Below, piece by piece: positions 1 to 12,300 of a stretch of 64,000 nucleotides of DNA; positions within the stretch are counted from its first letter, which is position 1; every line of letters starts with the position of its first letter. The translations under genes were made by a program, and so were the position numbers. The notes beneath the pieces were generated by a model that worked only from the letters and a program-made list of their open reading frames with translations, was not told the DNA's origin and did no database searches. The stretch comes from Kingdonia uniflora. Lineage: Eukaryota > Streptophyta > Magnoliopsida > Ranunculales > Circaeasteraceae. The stretch spans positions 62,001 through 126,000 of the forward strand of contig JACGCM010001692.1 in the NCBI GenBank assembly GCA_014058105.1, in the 5' to 3' direction.

Positions 1-1015
1 AACTGGGTCTCGTCAAGTTCCGCCAGTAATTCCCGTTCTCGAGAAGCAGTGGCATCAGTATATGGAAGGGCCTGGATGATAGAAATATGTTTTTTTAACG
101 CAAAATTTTTATTGGGGACATGGCCAAATTTTTTCTTGTTCCATGATCTAAGGCCTATTTTCGTAAAGGAGAGTTTTTCTTTCAATAATTGGGCAGGGGA
201 GCCAGAACCCGTCATTTCCCAAAGGTCTTTTATCAAATGGGGGAAATATGGCTCCCGAATCCACATAGATTGAAAGCGAAATCATTTACCTAGAGAATTC
301 AGTTTAGGATAAGTATCAAGGCAAAGAGGGGAGTGATCAGAGCCCAAGGCAGGTAAATGGAAAACCTTTGCCGTCAGAAAAATAAACATCCAATCCGCAT
401 TTGCCATGCTTTGATCTAATCGCTCTTTAATGTTGTCTTTGCCCCGTCGTTTGTTGTTCTAGGTAAAAGGATTCCCCGAGAAGCTGAGATCAATGAGGCC
501 GACTTGTTGAGTAACCTCTCTAGCAAAGACGCTAGTCGCAGCACGGAACGGTTTACCCCCACTTTATCCGAGCTCTCAAAAATAGTGTTAAAATCTCCCA
601 GAATCAGCCAAGGACCATAATGCTCATTCGCCGTCGTTTCAACCAGACGCCAGCTTTCATTCCTATCCCGTTGATAAGGACTCCCATAAAAAAACGATAT
701 CATCCATGGCGAGCCAGACGGCTCAGAATAAATGAGAACATTAATAATATACTTATTACAAAATAGAACATCCAAAGAAATATTGTTTTTCCACATTATA
801 CAAATACCTCCCGACCGTCCCTGGATACCAGAGGCCGGAATATCAACCCAGTTCGGGTAATTAAGACTACGTACTAAATCATGCATTTCGCCAGATGAAC
901 GTTTGGTCTCAGATAAAAAGACAATGTCCCCGTTAGAGAACCAGATCAGTTCTTTCAGGTGTCGAACTACCTCAGGTCGACCCAAACCTCGGCAGTTCCA
1001 TGATATAATGATCAT
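1..1015 (-). pseudogene. LINE (L1-type) ORF2, endonuclease part, broken and cut by the window edge
   Basis: This is the N-terminal part of a non-LTR retrotransposon ORF2, whose endonuclease nicks the target DNA for target-primed reverse transcription. Reading leftward from the ATG at 1015, the protein opens MIIISWNCRGLGRPE, the standard start of plant L1 APE-type endonucleases. FLSETK, GGICIMWK and LILGDFNTI follow, the last being the conserved D/N active-site region. The reading frame is lost near position 490: the expected continuation, including the KERLDQ-type motif, is seen in another frame down to about 360, together with an in-frame TAG where a Trp is expected. Nothing downstream of the endonuclease is inside the window. 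The start is firm because it overlaps the ORF1 stop. Dead copy. Confidence 0.85.
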
Positions 1016-2581
1016 AATGGCCCGAGTGGCCTACTTGGAGCCACCCGAACCCTAGAGTAACGGTCGAGAAGATAGTAAGTGTGACGAATCTGAGAGTAAG
1101 ATACAGAGATAGGATTGTGTATCGGTGAGTGAGACGGGCGGCGAGATCCGGACAGAGGGAGCTGGAATGGTAAGTACGAATCTGCAAATTGAACAGACTG
1201 AACAACAGACCGTACGTGATACCGAATCACTTGAGAGGTCGAAGCAAGTAAACCACGAGAGGGAATCTGGACCTGTCTTTCCTGACGCTCAACACGACAA
1301 TCTGGTTCTCTCTTAGAAGAACCCATCGTCCCTACCGAGTTTCCCCAAGGGAAAATGGTCGGCGGAATCCAAGGATCTGCCGATAGAATCTCTGCCTGGT
1401 GCCTACCAAATTCCGGTTCCATTCCTCTAACCCAATCATGCTTCCCAATGATCACATTCCCTCCCATATTGACAGAAGACGCACCCCCCTCAGTTAAACC
1501 ATAATCCGTTCCTCCTCCATCAGTACTCGCCCTGAAGTCTGTCCTTGATCAGGTAATCCAGGGCATTACCAACTGGGTTTCCTTCCCCCCCCAATCCTCT
1601 GATCTCCTGGAGCCCCAAGAGCCCCCAGGTCCGGGAGACCTACATAAGCTGAAAAACCGCCTACCTCACGGATCAAGGTGCCCTCCGACGGGTCCTCCTC
1701 TGAATCCGACTCAGACCTTGCGGTCGCTCCTCTCAAAGAATCCTGGAACTGCTGATAAAGAGTCCCACTGGTTATCAGCCCTTTCCCTTTACCCTGTCTC
1801 CTAAGTCCGGATGAAGGTTCAGCGGGTTCAGTACCCTGTCCCCCTGCTCGTGGAAGCTCAGGCTGATACAAAGCAACATTCAGATTCCTTACTCCAACTT
1901 CTTCAATCTCTGGGATCATCGTGCACCTCGGTGTCCTATGTCCTATTTTAAAGCAATTAGTGCAAAAGATCACAGGGGTCCCTTCATACTGAATGTCCAC
2001 TGAGATTTGATCATTTTTAACCTCTGCCCATATAGCTGGTGGGAAAACCCCAAATATATCCATAATTATTTTAGCTCGATAACCATTTGTTGTGACCCTT
2101 TTATTAGTTCAATTCGGTTCAGTCGTAAGCTCAAGTCCAAGATATTGACCAAATTCACGGAGGAAGGCAGGAGTACCGTAAAAGGGGTTAGGTACGTTAA
2201 AAGTTACCCAAAAGGGAACAAACTTGAAAATCAAAGGTTCAATAGGAGCTTTAGCTTCATACATCATAAGAATTATAGCGTGGCCATATGGAGTCAACGG
2301 TTGGTTCAGTAGTACAAAATTTTGATCAACAGCAGTTCAAAATTTGAACAGAAAGTACATTTTACCGTTAAACGTCAGTTTAATAATCTGGACGTTTTCA
2401 GAGGTCTCCATGGACCAAAAGCTTTTCAGAGCCGCCACTATTTTGGAGAAGCTCCGGCCAGTTTCGAAGGACATCATTCCGATCAGGCAGTACTTCCATT
2501 GTTCTTCCTCTTCTAATATAAGTTATGGCCGAACCTTCACCGATATTTTCCCCCACGATTTTTTTACTGTAAGTCTCTTCA
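1012..2581 (-). pseudogene. LINE ORF1 (DUF4283-like region plus CCHC zinc knuckle), broken
   Basis: ORF1 of the same minus-strand LINE; in L1 elements it is the RNA-binding, particle-forming protein. From about 2.55 kb leftward the translation has the DUF4283-like pattern (WKYCLIGMMSFE, then KFVPFWVTF and FYGTPAFLREFGQYLGLEL). It continues to a CCHC knuckle CTNCFKIGHRTPRC (C-x2-C-x4-H-x4-C) near 1.93 kb and a low-complexity acidic/glycine tail. A stop near 2,325 and a frameshift near 2,110 break it, and the tail changes frame again before 1467. The last segment ends in a TGA at 1012-1014 that overlaps the ORF2 ATG at 1013-1015, a four-base ATGA overlap. Confidence 0.8.
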
Positions 2582-3960
2582 TGTTATAAACAAAGTCAAA
2601 ATTGTAATTTTCCGAAGTCATAACCCCAGGGAACGGAAATAAATCCTCCTTCTACTGAAACCGACAAATTAGCCTTCTACCCCACCTGTTCCACCACAAC
2701 CCAATTCCACCAAAGTACAAGCAAGTAAACACAGTACAATAATACCGAAGGACAAGAACTAACTAACAGTACCAAAAATTACCAAGCATTTCCAATCTAC
2801 CATAAATGAGGCGACCAAACAAAAACCCCACCGAAATAAACTGGCCAACATTCCGTTACGTGAACCCCTAGTGGAAGCCAACGATGGTATCTCCCGTCCC
2901 GAGTATAACTCCAGTCCCAACAACGAAAAATTCAGGCCAGTCAGAGGACTGGAAACGCATCTCACCTCGACTATGCCGTGTCCGGAGAGTCCAAAGAGGG
3001 AGCCTACAAGCAGTCACACCGACTAATCTTCTTTCGGGAAGAAACAGATTACACCACCCAAAGTGGGGTAGTAATCCACTGCACCCCAAAACAAAACAAA
3101 ATGTGGGAAGAAACAGCGCAGAGGAGATTAAACAGAAAAGAAGAAAGAGATTGTCAAGACCACAACCAGTTAAATGGTAAAAAAAAAATTACACTTCAAA
3201 AGAAATTTACTGGTGACAGACAATACAAACGTCAATCACACAGAGTAAAAATATCTTCTCATTTAATGCTTAGCGGCAAAACAGTGAATTGTGTCTGATG
3301 CAGTCGTCAGCGCTATGCTCACTATCCAACTGTTCAGACAAGCCCAAAGCTGACGTCGCTATACAGCCCAAAAGTAAAATAACACAATAAGCAGGCCCTC
3401 TTACTGATGCAGACAAACCCAAGAAGGCACACTTCAAATAAAATTCCAGTCCCACAAATCAAACCCTGCCCATTGCAAAATAACCCAGCCCAAACCACCA
3501 ACCAAAACACAACCGGGATAAAACCGAGCTTCTCCCTACCGGCCCAAGCCCAACCCTCCGGTCGCCCCACCAGCCAAACTGAAGACTGCCAAATGATTGC
3601 ACCTTTTTTTTTTTTTGGAACCCTCATGTTTTGATCGATCAGTTCCAACTCTTAATCAATCGCTCCCCTTTCGCAGTCGTTTTAGATGTTCATTTCCGAC
3701 CCGCCTTACCATTCCACGATCCTCCGCCCGTCTGGTATCGCTGCCGTTCCACCTACAATAGAAACACAAACAAGAAGAAGAGGAAAGACCAATGAATCAG
3801 TGAAAACAAGATCTGAAAACGAAGAAACCACAGGATCAAAGGTGAAGAAGGATAAGAATTGAAGTTGTAGTTCAAGAACACAGAGACTGGGAGCAGACTG
3901 AATCCAACTCCGCACTCGCACTATCGCTGGCAGCCAAGAAACGCCCCCCCTAATTGTACT
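2582..3960 (-). other. possible 5' UTR of the minus-strand LINE
   Basis: No supported gene. The stretch lies directly upstream, in minus-strand sense, of the LINE ORF1, and a C/A-rich segment ends near 3960 where sequence character changes to CT-microsatellite and AT-rich host-like DNA. An internal 5' UTR is therefore likely, but the true 5' end and target duplication were not found. A T-run around 3602-3615 could mark an older poly(A) insertion in the minus orientation. Confidence 0.35.
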
Positions 3961-4221
3961 CCAAAATGTTGCTGCAGAACTCAGATCTAGTTTCTCACAC
4001 TAGAATCCACTATTTCTCTCTAATGTTTCTCTCTCTAATGTTTTCTCTCTCTAACTAATTACCCCTCCCTAAAATCCGGACTCTCTCTCTCTAGAAGTAT
4101 GCTAATTTGAACTTTCAACTCTCAAGTTATTTGGTATATTGTTTACTAACTCTATTAAGAGAATTTCAATAAAACAAAGTCCCAGTCGGTCCCACCGGCA
4201 CCCATAATACTAGTTAGTTTA

Positions 4222-4336
4222 ATTTATTTTTTTGAAAGGCAAGCCGATTTTATATAGGGATCCGTGGGGTTTCAAACCCACGACTCTCTCTCTTGGTGGA
4301 GGGCCACAACCACCACTGGGCCAAGAGTCCAATGGT
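4222..4336 (-). mobile_element. tRNA-derived SINE with perfect target-site duplication
   Basis: Read on the minus strand, the segment has an RNA polymerase III A box (TGGCCCAGTGG) and a B box-like GGTTTGAAACC about 35 bases apart, in tRNA-like order. A short unrelated 3' part then ends in an A-rich tail next to 4222. It is flanked by perfect 14-bp direct repeats TACTAGTTAGTTTA at 4208-4221 and 4337-4350, the signature of LINE-mediated retroposition. At 115 bp it is short for a plant SINE and may be a compact family. It is not a functional tRNA: no clover-leaf acceptor stem is visible and the B box departs from the tRNA consensus. Confidence 0.8.
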
Positions 4337-4350
4337 TACTAGTTAGTTTA

Positions 4351-6221
4351 CTACCCTCTATTTGAGAGATAATTTAGAGTAATATGGAGAAAATCTTAGG
4401 AGAATAGAGTAGTGGAGATAGAGAATATGGAGGGGAAAGTCTGTAATGCTCGGGCGAGATAAATTATGGAGAGCCAAAGTATTGAGACAAATGAAGAATT
4501 TGATCTTCGCGCAAGTCCACCAGATGTAACGTTATTACCTCTAAAACTAGCTTGTAAAATGCTTACATGTGAAACTCCATGAAGATTTCTCCTATGCATG
4601 TAAATATTTCTCAGGTTCTTGTTCAAAGATGCTCGTTTATACAATCTGGGGTCAATTTTGGTTAGTTTCTTACTTTCATTATGTTCCGCTATACGGTGTG
4701 AGATCTTCTCTACTCGAGTTTAATAAGTTTGTATCCTCAGTAGAGTGCTTCTAAATTCTACCGTATTGGTTGATTTGTGGTACTGGTTGTAAGGCAGTGT
4801 GATCATGAAGACCACTTAATGGTCGGAAGGAGGGTCTCAAGTATTAATAAGTGCTGTTAGTAGACCGGCGAATCCTTTTATCATCTAGAAACTCAACTAA
4901 GACGGAAACTGTCTCTCTTGATCATAAAGAGGGTGTTTGGGGGTAAATGTTATAATCTCTCAACTGTAAAACGAACTATGACCTGTTGCTTCTGATTTGG
5001 TGGAACGTATGTAATGTAACTTCTCCATTTAAAGCTTCTCTATGTTTTTTTCCAAGTTTCATGGACATGCTTAGACTTGAATACCTCTACTAACTACTGT
5101 GCAAGTTACATATGTTACAGGAGCAGATCTGGAGAAACAAAGCAAATTCAGGAACAACAAATGTTTCCCTGGAATTAGCAGGAAACTATGAATGTATGCA
5201 CTTCATAACAATAGTGTGTGTAACTGTAAATCAGGTACTAAATACATGTCTGATGTTACGGATCATGGATCAGTTTTTATTGTGATTATTCTACGCTTAA
5301 TGAATCATAATGTTTCCTTGAGAAAAACAGACTTGTTCTTTCTAGTTTTTACGAATCTGAGCAGGACTTGATCTTGCAGAGTTCTTATATAACACAGAAC
5401 CTGTCTAAGCTTCACTCACAAGTACACTTTGCATGGTTTTACGCCTTTATGTTCCTGTAAAAACAACAGGTTAAATGAAAAGACAAGACAACAAGCTGAG
5501 TTGTATGAACGCCCAGCAAAACGGCAATTTGCGCCCAGTTTATCAGTCATACCGAACTGCATCCAAACCAGATCTTGACCCAGACGAAGGATCTGATAAA
5601 TACTAACAAGGCGCCATTAGGATAACCCAAATCTTAATCATGTGGATGCATTCACCATACACGAATTTAACATCCTAAAAAACATATCTACTCATGATCA
5701 AACACAATATTCCCTCCTATAAACAATATAGCCAACAATAAATTTTAAGCTCCCCATATCTGTAAATTCTGTATCCAAAAAAATAATAAAAAATAACCAA
5801 ACTTCTTCGACGACCCAATATCTGACCAACCTCAAACTCTCAAAGCACACCCCATTATCCTCTCCGCTCCTTCCCAATTCATCGTGCTTCCATATTCTTT
5901 CTAGGCCGTCACCAGAAAAAAAACATGACACATGCCATCAAACAACCATAGGGCGCGTCTTAGGCTTAGGTAAAAGTTAAAAATGTAAAAAAAAATCCAT
6001 CCGTCCGTCATCGCCTGCTCCATCTTTTTCTTCCTTTCACGGGCGAAAAACATGACACATGGCAGTAAATCAGACGATCAGTATTCGCTACTCTTGGAGC
6101 AGGCGATTCCACTCTCCTCTCCCCCTTATACTTGCTACTCTTTCTCTCAACGAACAAAGCGAACATCATCAGGGACCTAATTACTCACAGTCAATCAATG
6201 AGATAATCAAATCACCTCTAT
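4351..6221. other. 5' flank of the GT14 gene, no gene recognised
   Basis: AT-rich sequence without a supportable coding region. Short ORFs here match no family I know. Two related segments near 5917-5945 and 6045-6070 share AAACATGACACATG, suggesting a small duplication about 128 bp apart in the promoter-proximal region. A pyrimidine-rich patch (about 6110-6130) precedes the transcribed region of the GT14 gene; no convincing TATA box could be assigned. Confidence 0.4.
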
Positions 6222-6266
6222 AATTCCAATTCCAATTCCAATTCCAATTCCAATTCCAATTCCAAT
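6222..6266. repeat. (AATTCC)n hexanucleotide microsatellite
   Basis: Seven and a half perfect AATTCC units lie about 100 bp upstream of the GT14 start codon, in the probable promoter or 5' UTR. Copy number is likely to be polymorphic. Confidence 0.95.
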
Positions 6267-6364
6267 CTATTAAAAAATAAAAATAAACTCTCTTTTTCAC
6301 TCATTTCTTTTACACCAACAAGAGAGATTTGAGAGAGAGAGATTTGGGTGATTTGGGAGATGAG

Positions 6365-9300
6365 ATGAAGAAACTGAAGAGCTATTTGAAACAACAACAA
6401 ACCCCAAACCCAAACATGGAAAGAAAATGGATCTTTCCCTTAACAATTGCATCCATCTTCTCACTCTTCATCCTCTTCCTCACAACCCTAACATCTCCAG
6501 ATGGGATCCCATTCTTCCCACTCTACCGCTCATCCACCGTCTCTTCCGCAATCTTCGTCGAATCAAAACTCCACCCACTCCCCCCTTCAACCCTCCCTCC
6601 CCCTCCTCGCTTCGCCTACCTCATCTCTGGGTCCATTGGCGATGGCGAAATGCTTAAACGTACCCTTCAAGCCCTTTACCACCCTTTAAATAGCTATGTT
6701 GTTCATTTAGACCTTGAGTCGCCCCCGAAAGAGAGGGCGGATCTTCATGAGTATGTTATCAACCATCCTGTGTTTGTCAAGGTGGGGAATGTGTTTATGA
6801 TTACAAAGGCGAACTTGGTGACGTATAGAGGGCCGACTATGGTGGCGAATACACTTCATGCCGCAGCGATTTTGTTGAGGAAGGGTGGGGAGTGGGATTG
6901 GTTTATTAATTTGAGTGCTACTGATTACCCCCTTGTTACTCAGGATGGTGAGAGTGCCTTTTATTATTATTATTATATATGTGTTTGTGATTTTATAGCA
7001 TTCTTGGTAATTTGGGTTTGTTGGTGTAGATCTGTTGCATACGTTTTCGTATTTGCCGAGGGATCTGAATTTCATTGATCATACTAGTAATATTGGATGG
7101 AAAGAGTATGTTTCGATTTTTAGTTGATTTTTTGTTTTTGGTAAAATGTGTGAATTGGGCGAGAAGTTTTGTGGGATTGGTTGATTGATCATTTTTTTGT
7201 GTAGATTTCAAAGGGCTAAGCCGATAATTATAGATCCAGGGTTGTATATGACGAAGAAAGCGGATGTTTTTTGGATTACGCAAAGGAGAAGTGTTCCGAC
7301 AGCTTTTAAGCTCTTTACAGGTGAGAATTTTGATGTTTATTTTTCTGTTTGTTTGATATGTGTTGCGTAATTGATTGTGTTTGTTCACTACTTGATTGCC
7401 TAGTAATATACTAATTGTGAAGTATTATCTGTTTGAGATTCATAGAGCTCAATTGGTGCTTTCCTTTTTTTATTTTTGTTCATGTAGCATGTGACATTTG
7501 AGTGCTTACAGTTGGTAAACAATTTAGTTCTTTTGGTTTGCCTGATGTGTTGATACAATACACTATACAGCATTAGTCAAGTTGTTATCCTTACGACACT
7601 ATGTTATTCCAAGATGTAACTAGTATAGCAAGAAATGGAGTTCCTGTTGGCCGGATGCCGACAATTTTGTAAAACCAGTTGGAAAGTGTGGGATGGAGAA
7701 TTTGCGGATCCCATGCTCATGGTGGTCTGAGGAGAAGTGACGGAAGAGAGGGCAATTCAATCGTTCTCTTTTTCAAGAGAACAAGTTAATTGACATATAG
7801 AGAGAAAAGAGAGGTTCCTCCGGCATGGGTAACTGGAAAATGAGTGGTAGAATTCTGTATGGTTAGTGGGTAAAGGCTAGATCTATAGTGTAATGAAGAG
7901 GCTCTCAAGTGAAAACAAAGAACATCAGATTGAAAACAAAGAACACCAGATAACAATTTAAGGGCGTGGCCAGGAACCTAATTAACGTTCTCCTTTAACT
8001 ATAAATGTAAACAATCTGTGGAAATGCATATTGCCATGTTCAAATTTTTAACACAAAATGAACTTGAAACTCATAAATTGCATTCCACAAGCAAAACCTG
8101 AAAGCTTGTCACAAAATGAAGAACAGGTGATTTAATAAGAGAACCCCCAATTTGAGATTGTTCTTAACACTGGCTTTAAATATCCCTACAAAGGCTGTAT
8201 TCTCTTTTTATTACTGAGGAGCGGGAAGATTGTGGACTCATACTCAATGGTGATGACTTCGGATGATTCTACGTTATTTTAACAGTCCAGTAAAGCATGT
8301 TGTACACATAGTATCGCCAATCTAATCATCAGACAAGAAAAAAAAGTTCATAACTATGGAGAAATGAGGATTTGCTAACAGGGCGTTATTTCAAAGGAGA
8401 CATGCCTGTGGAATCCTCCATGTCTATGTAAGCAAGCACCGGCTCTTCATGGTATGCTAGAAAGGATTACGCCAAGAAGTTCTTGTCAGGCTCACACAGC
8501 TTTGGGTAAAATGAAAAGGGATATGTGGAAGGATGCCATAAACCATAAGCTATCAGGGGATAATGATTCTCTGACTGGGGAAATGGTAGTATGATAGGTT
8601 ATCTTCTCTCAATGCAGGTTAAATGCAGGATGTGGTACTAAGGTAATAGTTGAAACCTGAAAGGTTCTCTGATTCCAATACTTCAGAAGTTCAACTCAAT
8701 GTCGTTGTTTAAGTGAAACTATGATGGAGGGTCTATTGGGAAACTTGATGGGGTCTTCTCTCTGTTTGCCTATGATGCTGATTGATGTCCAGTTTTTGGG
8801 GGGAAAGAGAACATGGGCTAGTGAGTTGGTATCATGCCGTTTTCTTAGCAATCTTCTCTAGGAAATTCATCTATATATAAAGGCTTTATGTTAGAGACTA
8901 ATAACCATCATGAGTAGTGGATTCATCTCTTTCTTCAACAACTCTTGTTCGTCGTGGGCCTTGCATTTAGGTTAAATACTAATATCCTACCACATGAACA
9001 TCACAACCATAGGTTCAGTGGTCAAGAGGGGCTTCACATCATACTAACCTTATTTCTAATAAACAGTTTTCATCTCCTATTTTAGAATTTAAGGGTTATA
9101 TTTAGTAACTGTAATTCTCTTTGGGAATACAAGATGCAATTTAATGGGCAAAGGAAGAGAAAAGGCTAAACTTAAAACATTGAAAATGAACTGCTACCTA
9201 CGAATTGTATATTCTTATGAATAATTTGGAGTTAAACTCAAAGTGCATGATAAAACAATGAAATAAGTTAAATTGGCCAAGTTAGATGTTATAAACAGAA

Positions 9301-12300
9301 TAATGTCGTAATGCAAAGTTATGTAAAATTTGCATCAAGGGCTACTGATGAATCATAACTCCTTTTTGTGATTTCTAACTGTGTAGGAATTTTCTTGTTA
9401 CTATAGTTAACCTACATATTAGGAAACATGAACTATAGTGGCTCTTCTTCTACCTTGCTTCTGTTGTGGAGGATATCAAACGTTTTAGCTTTAGCAAATA
9501 TTCAGGAACAAAAAAGAAGGTATGATTATATAGACATGGACTATTTGCGTTTGGTGATCTGGTTGAATACAAGGGTGATTCATACTATTGTAGGCTTGAC
9601 ATAAACCTTTTTCTTGGTGTTAGGAGTTCTGGTACCTGGTAGTCGTGGTGTAAAAAGGAATTCTTGAATTCCACAGCCAGTCTTTTTTCCGCGAAAAAAT
9701 TGTTGAGAATTAAAAGACAGACACCTTTTAGAATTGAAATAATGTATTTTCTCTGAGTAGCTTCTTATTTATAAAATACACGTTAGAATTCTTATTCCTT
9801 TAAGAGAGAACTTGTGTTTAGTCTATTTGAAGCATTTGAAGGCTTTCAAGGGATTTCTGATTGAGTCTAACTTGATAAGTTTAGAATAAAGGATCACAAA
9901 GTGAAAAAATTGTTGGGTGCGATTGGCACTGCGGACAGGAAGAAAAGCCTCTTGGTAGTGTAGTAACGAAAAACATTGAAGCAAGAAAATGATATCAATT
10001 TGTGATCTCTCAGTCTAAGAGATTATGTAAACGCGGTAGTTTCATGTTATAACTGGCTTAAGGAAGGAGAAACAAGATCTAAATTCTTCATCAGATGATG
10101 TACTAGTGTAAGGAAAGTAAATAAAGGCATCTTTTATCTTGAGGTTTCCCTCATGGAGGATAGTGTATCTTAATTTGGCAGTAGTGGTCTTCTAATCTGA
10201 GAATTTACTCGTAATCTCATCTTGTTAGATACTTTGGAGGTATGTCGAATCCAAGAACAATCTAGACTGCATAGGCTTTTGATTTTGGCAGCCACACGTT
10301 CACAATGTCTGGTTACTTAGTGTTGGGTCTTAGTTGTTTAGCAGCTAAACATCACTGTAGACAATATGCTCGTAATCTAAGTCTGTGGGCTGATCAGGCC
10401 ATTTAATCCTTGAAACTGTGATTCTCCTCCCAGGAATTGACAATCTGAAAATCGTAACAATTCTTATCTTGACTATGCATAATCTTGATGTTAGTAGAGA
10501 GAGCGTGACTACAAAATTTTATGGATTAATTTTGTTGTTGGAGAGTTTAGTCTTTGCGTGGGCACAATCAGCAAAAGTAACCAACCTTTCTCAATTGGAA
10601 CCTACTTGGTCAAATATCAACTACAAACTCTTCCCCGGGATACAAATGACGTTCCCTCAACTTTGCAAAGAGGTCTGGCGGACTCTGTATACATGAACGT
10701 CAAAAACGTCGAGGCCTTTGAGGTTACGGCAGCCACAGCCGGTGGCCTTCAATAATGTCTTTAACTGTATAACATGGATGAGCTAAAAGGTTGAAGCTAG
10801 TGACCCTTACATAGGACTTGTTGCATGGAACTAGCAAATATTGACAGGAAAGTATAGAGGAGAACTTATATTATACACTAAGGTTGAATCGTGGTTACCA
10901 AAATCTTTTTTGTGGGCGTATTTGTTGTTTATCTTGGACACAAATAAGTTTGTCAGGGGTAAGATTCATGCGAGAAAGCGTTACTTCAAACTTGTTATAG
11001 CACTGAAAATTATGTCAGCTAGAACAGTGTGGTGTTCAGCCGCCTTATTTCGTACACTAGAGATGGAACAAAAGAAGAAGAATAATAACACGGATGATCT
11101 AATTAAGTTTAGAATATGGTAATGCTGATAAATGTAGATTGGCAAGGCATGCTACATTCTTTATAGCCCACCTGGTATAGTTAAATCGACAATGATAGCT
11201 GCGACTGCGAGAAACACCATTAATGCATGCACTCTTCTTGGTGAGCACCTAGTAAGTCGGGTTTGAAAATTAAATGAGAAAGAGGTTTTGGACGTTTTAT
11301 TTCAATTTCCTACTGCCTGACAAGAAATAACAATGAATATTCTTCACCGGAAATAACAGAAATTAATTAAAGATTGTGAATATCGTAATTAGCAAATTGA
11401 CTTTGGCAGCAATAATCATTGATTTAACTGTACTATGTGGGCCTTGGAGAATGTACCCACACTTATACGCCTTACAAGTCTGCGTGTACTAGTCTTGTCT
11501 CTTCCTAAAGCTTATAAGATCATCCATGACCTCACTCTTTTTGTTTGGTCCCACGAGTATCGTATTTAGCGGCTCAAGATGCATGAAAACCATAGTATTT
11601 TAGCCAACCGAATTTTCTACTCTTTAGAACTGGTCTAAATCTTCCTTGCGTGATTGTGACGCCCAGGCTTTGTATATAGTATTCTTAGGTTGTAAAAGAG
11701 CATTGTACAAATTTTCATTTATTTTTGTAAAGGTTAGCTTAGGAAAATGGGGGAGTACGCTTCGTCTCCACTTTTGATGTTTCCTTTTAGAACTTAGTTG
11801 TTTTCCTATTTCCTATATATATAGAGGACTAGTATCCGATACACCCAAGAAGGAATTTAAGCTTGTAATAGTGCTTTGTAATAGTTGTTGATATTTGAAT
11901 GAAATGATGCCTTCAAAGACCCTTTGTTCAGTGTTTGTGATGCGTTGAGATTATGTGATGCTTTGCGATGTTGTGTTGCTAAATAATTGATAGAGAAGAG
12001 TAATTAGGCTTACTTGGGACAGGTGTCTCGAGTGCCGTACGTGCCAAACTTGATTTTAAAGTTGGTCCGTGTCAGTTGGTATCAGAGCGATCTAGTTGAA
12101 AGCGATCTAGTTGCGATGGCGGAGGGTCCGAATGCTACTGACCCCGCCCAGGTCCTTGTCCCGCAGGTGGGAGGACCATCCGTTAATCCCCGGCCCCTGA
12201 ATACCCGAACGCGGTTGGACCAGTTAGAGGATAAGATGCAAGCTCTAAGTGGGATTATAGATCAAGTGACGACTCTGGAGGAATGATTGGACGGTTTCTC

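Noticed and set aside
3270..3921. hydrophobic minus-strand ORFs in the LINE 5' region
   Set aside because: No family resemblance and no conserved start; likely chance ORFs in a possible UTR.
4222..4336. functional tRNA gene
   Set aside because: A and B boxes are present, but there is no acceptor stem or anticodon arm, and the A tail plus target duplication show a SINE.
6707..7388. minus-strand ORFs over the GT14 exons
   Set aside because: Reverse-frame shadows of the real exons.
10418..11122. ORFs in intron 3 as a nested host gene
   Set aside because: No domain, no conserved splice layout, and composition like the surrounding intron.
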